DNA of 11,587 bases. It comes from Desulfobacteraceae bacterium UBA5623. GTDB taxonomy: Bacteria > Desulfobacterota > DSM-4660 > Desulfatiglandales > Desulfatiglandaceae. A model generated the notes under the pieces. It was not told the DNA's origin and did no database searches. It was given only the letters and a program-made list of their open reading frames with translations. This document shows positions 6,349 to 11,587 of this stretch, piece after piece; position 1 is the stretch's first letter; every line of letters starts with the position of its first letter. Both the position numbers and the translations under genes were made by a program. The stretch spans positions 1 through 11,587 of the forward strand of contig DIKH01000083.1 of assembly GCA_002424495.1 (NCBI GenBank), in the 5' to 3' direction.

Positions 6349-7623
6349 TTATTTCCCCGATGATATCCTCTTTAAAATCTCAGCACCAAATTCCGAACAC
6401 TTAGCTTCTCTTACGCCCTCCATTTGCCGGGCAAGATCATATGTGACAATCTTCCGGCCCACTGTATCGGTTAATGCGGAAACAATTAAGGCCCCCGCCT
6501 CATGCCAGCCGATAAATTTAAGCATCTCCACCCCTGAAAGGATAAGAGAGCCGGGGTTAACCCTGTCAAGACCGGCATATTTTGGGGCTGAGCCGTGTGT
6601 TGCCTCAAAAACCGCACACCTGTCACCGATATTTGCACCAGGCGCCATGCCAAGTCCACCGATCTGGGCGGCAGCAGCATCGGAGAGATAATCTCCATTC
6701 AGATTGGGCGTAACAATGATGTCATAGTCTTCCGGCCTCAGGAGGATCTGTTGAAACATCGCATCGGCAATGCGATCCTTTACAACCACTAACCCCGCAG
6801 GCCTTTGGCCGCCAAATCTTTCATGAAGCTCTTTTTCGGTTATGGTTTCATTAAAAAACTGCTCCCTTGCCACATGATAACCCCAGTCGCGAAAGGCGCC
6901 TTCAGTATACTTCATTATATTACCCTTATGCACAAGGGTAACGCTGTGTCTCCTGTTTTCAATCGCATACCTGATCGCATTTGACACCAAACGAGCAGTG
7001 TTAAATTCGCTCATCGGCTTGAACCCCACCGCGCTTTCAAGCAAAACAGGTTTAATGCCCGCCTTTTCTATCCTGCGGTTGATCTCAGAAATGATTTCTC
7101 TCGCATCTGATGACCCGGCGGCCCACTCGATACCGGCGTAAACATCCTCTGTATTTTCCCTGAAGATAACGATATCAAGCCTTTCAGGAAAGCGGACGGG
7201 CGAGGGACACCCGGAAATATATTTTACAGGCCGTAAACATACATAAAGATCAAGGGCCTGGCGAAGGGCCACATTAAGAGAACGAAACCCGGTCCCCACG
7301 GGGGTGGTTAAAGGCCCCTTGATGGCAACACCGAAATAGGCTATCTTTTCGATCGTATCAGCAGGCAGGGGATTGTTTACCCCATGCAGCTGCTGCGCCT
7401 TTTCTCCTGCCAGGACCTCAAGCCAGGCAATACGCCTTTTACCACCATAGGCCTCTTCGACGGCCCTGTCAAATACCGGCCTTGCCGCAGTCCATATATC
7501 AGGCCCAGTGCCATCCCCAATAATAAAAGGGATAACGGGATTGTCAGGGACAATTGGCCTTCCCCTTTCATCCCATTCAATCCTCTCACCCCTTTCATTC
7601 GGCGTATACCTTTTCTCGGTCAT
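6349..7623 (-). CDS. icd: NADP-dependent isocitrate dehydrogenase
   Basis: Icd converts isocitrate and NADP to 2-oxoglutarate, CO2 and NADPH in the cytoplasm, and can run in the carboxylating direction in anaerobes. It is of the homodimeric E. coli type. Residues align with a constant offset of four from the coenzyme site: K348, Y349, V355, Y395 and R399 match the E. coli NADP-binding set. Substrate residues include S115 and N117 in RSLN, R121, R131, R155 in IFRENTEDVYAG, K233 and metal ligands D311 and D315 in NLNGDYLSDAAA. S115 is the position that IDH kinase/phosphatase modifies in E. coli; no such kinase is seen here. Length (424) is normal. It follows the cysteine-rich gene by 14 bp and precedes acn by 4 bp. 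Its own ribosome site is weak, suggesting coupling to the gene before. Confidence 0.96.
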   Translation of the reverse strand: MTEKRYTPNERGERIEWDERGRPIVPDNPVIPFIIGDGTGPDIWTAARPVFDRAVEEAYGGKRRIAWLEVLAGEKAQQLHGVNNPLPADTIEKIAYFGVAIKGPLTTPVGTGFRSLNVALRQALDLYVCLRPVKYISGCPSPVRFPERLDIVIFRENTEDVYAGIEWAAGSSDAREIISEINRRIEKAGIKPVLLESAVGFKPMSEFNTARLVSNAIRYAIENRRHSVTLVHKGNIMKYTEGAFRDWGYHVAREQFFNETITEKELHERFGGQRPAGLVVVKDRIADAMFQQILLRPEDYDIIVTPNLNGDYLSDAAAAQIGGLGMAPGANIGDRCAVFEATHGSAPKYAGLDRVNPGSLILSGVEMLKFIGWHEAGALIVSALTDTVGRKIVTYDLARQMEGVREAKCSEFGAEILKRISSGK

Positions 7624-7637
7624 TCATCAAGTCCAGG

Positions 7638-7871
7638 TTATACGCTTGCGCTTTCAAGCGTCTGAAGTCTTCGAAATTGATTCTGATCATCAAAGGCCGC
7701 CTGAATACATATAGGGCACCTTGTGTTTCCCATATCATCTACAAATGCGTAACTCCAGTTTTTCATGTTCTTACGCAGCTCATCCTCGGAATTATACGGT
7801 CCGATAGAACATCCGCATGATCCGCATATGCATGACCATAAGCCATTTTCCCTATCAACAGTAACTCCCAT
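7638..7871 (-). CDS. Small cysteine-rich, zinc-ribbon-like protein, 77 aa
   Basis: The protein has six cysteines in two groups: C14-x-C16-x2-C19-x-C21 (SCICGSCGCSIG) and C52-x2-C55 (RCPIC). Two CxxC knuckles about 33 residues apart suggest a zinc ribbon or other metal site; C14 and C21 are extra. No signal or membrane segment is visible, so it should be cytoplasmic. I do not recognise the family. The start was placed at ATG 7871 because a GGAG lies 6 bp upstream; an in-frame ATG at 7892 would add seven residues but lacks such a site. It is the first gene of the icd-acn-gnd run, 14 bp before icd, so it is probably co-transcribed with it. A regulatory, metal-sensing or redox role is possible but nothing in the sequence decides this. 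Confidence 0.7.
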   Translation of the reverse strand: MGVTVDRENGLWSCICGSCGCSIGPYNSEDELRKNMKNWSYAFVDDMGNTRCPICIQAAFDDQNQFRRLQTLESASV

Positions 7872-7877
7872 ATACAA

Positions 7878-7881
7878 CTCC
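7878..7881 (-). promoter_or_regulatory. Ribosome binding site choosing the start of the cysteine-rich gene
   Basis: GGAG on the minus strand lies 6 bases before ATG 7871. The two upstream in-frame ATGs (7892 and 7883) have no comparable site, so the shorter 77-residue product is preferred. Confidence 0.55.
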
Positions 7882-7943
7882 ATTATATACATTTATGGAC
7901 TATAAAAGCTGATATGCCATTTCGTATCGAACAAATCCAGACT

Positions 7944-7975
7944 AATGCTGAGCACCAAAATGGTATATTAGCATT
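7944..7975. other. Inverted repeat/hairpin between the flavoprotein gene and the cysteine-rich gene
   Basis: AATGCT (7944-7949) pairs with AGCATT (7970-7975), and ACCA (7954-7957) pairs with TGGT (7961-7964) around an AAA loop, with an internal bulge between. On the plus strand the hairpin is followed by TTTTT, as in a factor-independent terminator, but the genes run on the minus strand, where no T-run follows. It may be an RNA processing or stability element, a protein-binding palindrome near the start of the icd operon, or a terminator of antisense transcription. The stem is AT-rich and weak. Confidence 0.35.
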
Positions 7976-8004
7976 TTTCTAGCCCCTTAGTTAAGATTTG
8001 AAGT

Positions 8005-9348
8005 CTACATCATTTTAAACAGTTGATTTGCAGCAGTGACAGTAGGATCCCAGACAGGGCTAAAGGGCGGTGCATATGCCAGATCACACTGGCTGAATGA
8101 CTCTACGGTCATCTTCTGATGTAATGCCACCGCAACTGCGTTAATCCTGTGTGCAACCCCTTCAGCACCCACCAACTGGGCACCGAGAAGCCTCCCTGAT
8201 TTTCTGTCTCCTACTATCTGTACATATATGGTGGTGGAGCCTGGATGGGCGTGGGCCCTGGACCTGCTTTCGATAACAGCCTCGATTGGATCGAATCCTT
8301 CCTTTTTTGCCTCTTCGAGGCTTAAACCGGTCCTGGCCACCTGCAATTCAAACACTTTAAATACAGCAGTTCCTGCTACACCATCAAGTCGAATATTTTG
8401 CCCGGCCAAATTGTCCGCTACGGCCCAGCCTGCCCTGTTGGCCCTTAATGCCAAGGGAATCCATGTCTTTTTTCCCGTGACCACATGGTAGGAATCAGCG
8501 CAGTCACCAGCCGCATATATGTCATTATCGGAGGTCTGCATATCTCTTTCAACGGATATGGCATCAGCCACTCCAAGTTTCAGTCCTGAATCGCCTGCCA
8601 GGCGGCTATTGGGTTTTACTCCTATGGCTACAAGCACCATCTGACAATCTAAAACGATGTCGTCACAAACCACCCGGAGCAGATTGTCACCGGTCTCTTC
8701 AATCCTCTTGATTTCATGACCCAGATAGAGTTTTATTCCATTTTTCACTACCTCATCCTGGACAACTTTTGACAGAGTGGGAGCCATCCATGGGATAAAT
8801 CCACGCCGCGGCTTTACAACGCTGACATCAATTCCGACAGCCCTAAAGGCCTCGCACATCTCAAGCGCTATATATCCCATTCCAATAATGACGGTCTTTT
8901 TGACTTTTCTCGTGCGGATAATTTCCTTAATCCTTCTCCCATCATCCAGGCTCTTTAGCGTCATGACCCCCTTCAAATCAAAGCCAGGCAGATCAGGAAC
9001 AACAGGCGAGGCCCCGGTCGCGATCAAAAGCTTGTCATATGGGATAGAAAACTGATTTCCGTCTCGAGTAATACCAGTAACATTCTTCATCGCGCGATCA
9101 ATCCTTTCTACACAATGACCGGTTTTCAAGTCAATCCCCTGCTTTTCCCGGAATACACGGGCCTGCCGGACAACAAGGTCATTAATATCCCTGACAGGGT
9201 CGGCAATATTGTAAGGCATACCGCATGCGCTGTAGGATACGTCGAAACCCTGCTCAAAGACTGTGACATCCCAATCCCCGAGATTTCTTTTGGCGCGGCT
9301 TGCCGCGCTCATACCAGCTGCATCTCCCCCAATAACGACAAATCTCAT
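8005..9348 (-). CDS. FAD-dependent pyridine nucleotide-disulfide oxidoreductase (CoA-disulfide reductase/NADH oxidase/FNOR family)
   Basis: This 447-residue flavoprotein has the family's order: FAD motif GGDAAGMSAA (7-16), a single redox cysteine C42 in SYSACGMPYN, ATGASP (110-115), a second nucleotide-binding motif GMGYIALE (156-163), the second FAD motif AAGDCAD (279-285) and a C-terminal dimerisation domain with YAPPFSPVWDP (425-435). After the second motif the strand ends in VVKPRR, basic rather than the Glu/Asp of NADH enzymes, which hints at NADP(H). No rhodanese domain follows. Members reduce CoA disulfide, polysulfide or oxygen; others, called FNOR, sit beside cooS and cooF and are thought to pass CO electrons to NAD(P). 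The gene follows cooS here, favouring that role. The start at ATG 9348 is set by AAGGGGG five bases upstream; an ATG at 9378 lies inside a hairpin and is unlikely. Confidence 0.88.
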   Translation of the reverse strand: MRFVVIGGDAAGMSAASRAKRNLGDWDVTVFEQGFDVSYSACGMPYNIADPVRDINDLVVRQARVFREKQGIDLKTGHCVERIDRAMKNVTGITRDGNQFSIPYDKLLIATGASPVVPDLPGFDLKGVMTLKSLDDGRRIKEIIRTRKVKKTVIIGMGYIALEMCEAFRAVGIDVSVVKPRRGFIPWMAPTLSKVVQDEVVKNGIKLYLGHEIKRIEETGDNLLRVVCDDIVLDCQMVLVAIGVKPNSRLAGDSGLKLGVADAISVERDMQTSDNDIYAAGDCADSYHVVTGKKTWIPLALRANRAGWAVADNLAGQNIRLDGVAGTAVFKVFELQVARTGLSLEEAKKEGFDPIEAVIESRSRAHAHPGSTTIYVQIVGDRKSGRLLGAQLVGAEGVAHRINAVAVALHQKMTVESFSQCDLAYAPPFSPVWDPTVTAANQLFKMM

Positions 9349-9353
9349 ATCAT

Positions 9354-9360
9354 CCCCCTT
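9354..9360 (-). promoter_or_regulatory. Ribosome binding site setting the flavoprotein start
   Basis: AAGGGGG on the minus strand ends five bases before ATG 9348, the codon that opens with the conserved RFVVIGGDAAG strand. This rules against the upstream in-frame ATG 9378. Confidence 0.7.
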
Positions 9361-9371
9361 CAAAAAGTCAA

Positions 9372-9397
9372 ATGCCATCAGCTAAAGCCGATGGCAT
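9372..9397 (-). terminator. Terminator- or attenuator-like hairpin in the leader of the flavoprotein gene
   Basis: ATGCCATC (9372-9379) and GATGGCAT (9390-9397) form a perfect 8-bp stem around a 10-base loop in which GC/GC can add two more pairs. On the minus strand the hairpin is followed by TTTGACTTTTT. This would end the cooS transcript, yet it lies only 24 bases before the flavoprotein ATG, so it could instead act as an attenuator or as a partial terminator lowering flavoprotein expression relative to cooS. The stem has moderate GC content and the T-run is broken, so strength is uncertain. Confidence 0.45.
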
Positions 9398-9421
9398 AAG
9401 GGTCCCTGGATTCGAGGGGCC

Positions 9422-9486
9422 AAGGGGTCAAGTGAACAAAAGTAAACATTTTATACTCTCTCAAGCCCTTGAATACTCGACCCCTT
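9422..9486. repeat. Imperfect inverted repeat between cooS and the flavoprotein gene
   Basis: AAGGGGTCAAGT (9422-9433) and ACTCGACCCCTT (9475-9486) pair at 11 of 12 positions, with a 41-base AT-rich centre that itself contains TCAAG/CTTGA. The neighbouring bases are also rich in CCCC/GGGG words. The sequence strongly resembles dispersed GGGGTCAAGTG-type repeats I associate with deltaproteobacterial genomes, but only one copy is present here. It occupies the middle of the 191-bp gap, which otherwise holds no gene. Confidence 0.5.
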
Positions 9487-9569
9487 AAATCTTATGGCAC
9501 AAAAAATCAAACAGAAATCTTCACCTAAAGGCGATGGTTTTTCTCCCATTCCCCGAAGGAGACAATCAA

Positions 9570-11546
9570 TTACGCCATTCCCAATTTCTGTCTGGCGGCC
9601 ATATCCATCAGCACCCTCTCCCTTCCCTTGTCAATGCCAAGGGCCTTTCTTTTCTTGTCTATATGTTCGATCATCATCTGCGCCATTTGATGAGGATCAG
9701 CAGTGAACCCCCATTTACCGAAACCCATTTTTTCGAGGCCTTCAAACAATAACTTGTGAAACTTCGTATTTTCGATAATCGGAAAAGTCACACCAAAAAC
9801 AGTGAATACGCCTGATGCGACAAAATACTGGCCAATGGAGATGGCCTTTTCGCTCATCCATTCCGGCGCGGCTCCGGCAACAGGCAAATCAGCGATGCTG
9901 GATCCCAGACCCCCTGTCTTTACCATCTCAGAACAGGCAGTCAGGATCCTACTGTTATCTACGCAAGACCCTAACCCCAGGACAGGAGGCATACCGACAG
10001 CCTCACAGACCTCGGCGAGACCTTCTCCTGCCAGAATCGCAGCCTCGGGCGTGCAAAGCCCTGCCTTTGCAAGCGCTATTTGCGAGCATCCTGTTTGAAC
10101 GACCAGGACATCATTTTTTATCAACTCTTTAACCAGTTCCACATGGACCCAGTCCTGTTTTACTCTGGGATTTGTGCACCCAACAACCCCGGCGACACCC
10201 CGGATTCTCCCGTTTATGATGTTTTCATTTAATGGGGTATATGAGCCCCTGAAGGTTCCTCCGAGCATATAGTTGATATATTCATGGGAAAAGCCATGAA
10301 TACCTGCGTTTTTTATCCTGGGGATCTCAATTGGCACATCCCGGTGTTTGAACCTTACTATCCCCATCCGGACGATTGAATCGGTACAGTTACGTGGATA
10401 CCTTTCCTCGAATCCAATATGTTCAGCCCCTTCAATGTGACACCTGGGATTTGTAGTAAATATCTTTGTTCCATAACATTCCGCCACCTTTACAAGACCC
10501 TGCTTTATGCACTGGACATCAACACCCATCGCGTCAACCGCGCCTGTCACAAGCACAGCCTCTGTAGACATAAAATTTCCCGCATGAGGTATACCGTGCC
10601 GTGAAAGAACCTCTGCCCCTGAACAGCACATCCCCAATAGATTAATCCCTTCGGCCCCGGCATCTTTTGCCTCTTTTATCAGGACAGGATCATTTACGGA
10701 CGCGATCATTGATTCAAACAGATTGGGTTCATGACCGTGAATTATAATGTTGACCTGTTTTTCATCGAGACAGCCCATATTGACATCGGCCTTTATCGGG
10801 GTAGGTGTCCCGAACAGAATATCTGATATCTCGGTTGCCACCATAGATCCGCCCCATCCGTCTGCCAGGGCAGTCCGGCTGAATTGATTAGTCAGATTTT
10901 CATAGTGTTGATCTACCCCCATATGGGTGCGGTGCATCAGCTCCATAATCTCACGCATTGCGCCTCTCGGGACAATCCCATGCTTTCTCCACGTATCCAG
11001 GGTCTTTTCAGGGACACGCTTTACAAAAGGTATTTCACCCTCAAGCTGGATATAGGTACGTTCGAGTTCCCGGTAGAGGTCTGTGGCAATGTCTTTTACG
11101 GATCTTCCCTCCACCTCTATTCCCAGTTCGGCCGCCACTTCTTCAAGCTTTATAGGATCTTTTATATTGTAGTCCTTGATCTCCCCGTTGACAACCTCTC
11201 TGAAAAGATCCAGCATGCTCATTCCGTGATCCGTATGAGCGGCTGCCCCACTTGCGACCATTCGGGCAAAGTTTCTTGCCTGAATAGTATCAATGGTCGC
11301 CCCGCAAACTCCCTCTTTGCCATATGGGTCTTTTGAACTTAGTCTGCAAGGCCCCATGGCACAGTGCTTACAGCAGGCGGAATCGGCCCCTATGGGACAT
11401 GCCTTCATTGAGGCTGCACGGTGAAAAGCAGTTTCAACACCGTCTTTTTCAGACTTCCTGAGCATCTGGGCAGTGGCTTCACAAGTCGTAACATCATCTA
11501 TATTCAACCGCTTGCCCAATTCTTTTTCATCCTTTTCATTTCCCAT
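9570..11546 (-). CDS. cooS: Anaerobic Ni-Fe carbon monoxide dehydrogenase, catalytic subunit
   Basis: CooS reversibly oxidises CO with water to CO2, two protons and two electrons, as a cytoplasmic homodimer. All metal ligands are visible: D-cluster C50 and C58; B-cluster C59, C62, C67 and C81; C-cluster H272 (GHEP), C308 (GMCCSG), C346 (VDVQC), C457 (VVGCTNP), C487 (QTGCSQ) and C528 (LGSCVDNS). The active-site lysine is K567 in MSEKA. At 658 residues the length is normal and nothing is missing. In the proton-relay helix only H104 and H107 are present; positions that are His in Carboxydothermus CODH-II appear as S110 and D113. The start has AAGGAGG eight bases upstream. No acetyl-CoA synthase, cooF or nickel-insertion gene is in view, but the upstream side is cut off. 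The flavoprotein follows on the same strand. Confidence 0.97.
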   Translation of the reverse strand: MGNEKDEKELGKRLNIDDVTTCEATAQMLRKSEKDGVETAFHRAASMKACPIGADSACCKHCAMGPCRLSSKDPYGKEGVCGATIDTIQARNFARMVASGAAAHTDHGMSMLDLFREVVNGEIKDYNIKDPIKLEEVAAELGIEVEGRSVKDIATDLYRELERTYIQLEGEIPFVKRVPEKTLDTWRKHGIVPRGAMREIMELMHRTHMGVDQHYENLTNQFSRTALADGWGGSMVATEISDILFGTPTPIKADVNMGCLDEKQVNIIIHGHEPNLFESMIASVNDPVLIKEAKDAGAEGINLLGMCCSGAEVLSRHGIPHAGNFMSTEAVLVTGAVDAMGVDVQCIKQGLVKVAECYGTKIFTTNPRCHIEGAEHIGFEERYPRNCTDSIVRMGIVRFKHRDVPIEIPRIKNAGIHGFSHEYINYMLGGTFRGSYTPLNENIINGRIRGVAGVVGCTNPRVKQDWVHVELVKELIKNDVLVVQTGCSQIALAKAGLCTPEAAILAGEGLAEVCEAVGMPPVLGLGSCVDNSRILTACSEMVKTGGLGSSIADLPVAGAAPEWMSEKAISIGQYFVASGVFTVFGVTFPIIENTKFHKLLFEGLEKMGFGKWGFTADPHQMAQMMIEHIDKKRKALGIDKGRERVLMDMAARQKLGMA

Positions 11547-11554
11547 GATATAAA

Positions 11555-11561
11555 CCTCCTT
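11555..11561 (-). promoter_or_regulatory. Strong ribosome binding site of cooS
   Basis: AAGGAGG, a full Shine-Dalgarno match, lies eight bases before ATG 11546, consistent with a highly translated first or lead gene. The promoter itself is either in the last 25 bases or beyond the window edge. Confidence 0.85.
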
Positions 11562-11587
11562 CTTTTAATACTACAGCGACAGATTTG

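Noticed and set aside
7882..7887. TATAAT on the minus strand just before the cysteine-rich gene, as a -10 element
   Set aside because: It abuts the ribosome site, which would leave almost no leader, and no -35 sequence lies at the right distance.
9461..9556. 32-codon minus-strand frame after cooS (MGEKPSPLGEDF...)
   Set aside because: It runs into the inverted repeat, has a badly spaced ribosome site and looks like repeat-derived translation.
10884..11336. 150-codon plus-strand frame opposite cooS
   Set aside because: Antisense to the conserved CooS N-terminal half; no independent evidence of coding.
11572..11587. TGTCG half-site resembling part of a CooA/CRP-type operator upstream of cooS
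   Set aside because: The partner half (YGACA after six bases) is absent and the window ends here, so a CooA site cannot be supported.

Overview
The window looks like a chromosomal piece from a strict anaerobe, most likely a deltaproteobacterium (Desulfobacterota or a relative). The evidence is a complete anaerobic Ni-Fe carbon monoxide dehydrogenase (cooS), a mitochondrial-type aconitase next to an E. coli-type NADP isocitrate dehydrogenase, the tail of a PEP-CTERM/exosortase-type surface protein, and a GTCATTCCGGC-type palindromic repeat of a kind common in these genomes. The taxonomic call is inference; there is no rRNA or tRNA. Every gene I can support lies on the minus strand, so transcription runs from high to low coordinates.

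Right part (about 3166-11587), metabolic core. In transcription order it holds cooS (CO dehydrogenase catalytic subunit, strong ribosome site), a 191-bp gap carrying an inverted repeat and a terminator-like hairpin, a flavin-dependent pyridine nucleotide-disulfide oxidoreductase of the CoA-disulfide reductase/NADH oxidase/FNOR family, a gap of about 130 bp with another hairpin, then a tight cluster: a 77-residue cysteine-rich protein, icd, acn and gnd. Spacings in that cluster are 14 bp, 4 bp and a 4-bp ATGA overlap, so it reads as one operon. CooS releases two electrons per CO oxidised; the flavoprotein is a plausible route for such electrons to NAD(P). Icd and Gnd carry residues typical of NADP enzymes, and the flavoprotein has basic rather than acidic residues where NADH enzymes usually have Glu/Asp. 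The region may therefore be an NADP-centred CO/CO2 redox module; this is a hypothesis.

Left part (1-3165), accessory and decaying DNA, visibly more AT-rich. It holds a hicBA toxin-antitoxin pair, a Sel1-repeat/trypsin-like protease broken by an internal frame-changing deletion that removed the catalytic histidine, a degenerate palindromic repeat, a 53-codon remnant ending in a PEP-CTERM-like sorting tail, an unrecognised 212-residue protein, and a 37-codon small reading frame just after gnd. Several open stretches here have protein-like composition but no start signals and are best read as gene remains.

No CRISPR array, insertion sequence, tRNA, rRNA or replication origin was seen. The most interesting parts are the cooS-flavoprotein pairing without an intervening cooF, the cysteine-rich protein heading the icd-acn-gnd operon, and the two structured intergenic regions around the flavoprotein gene.
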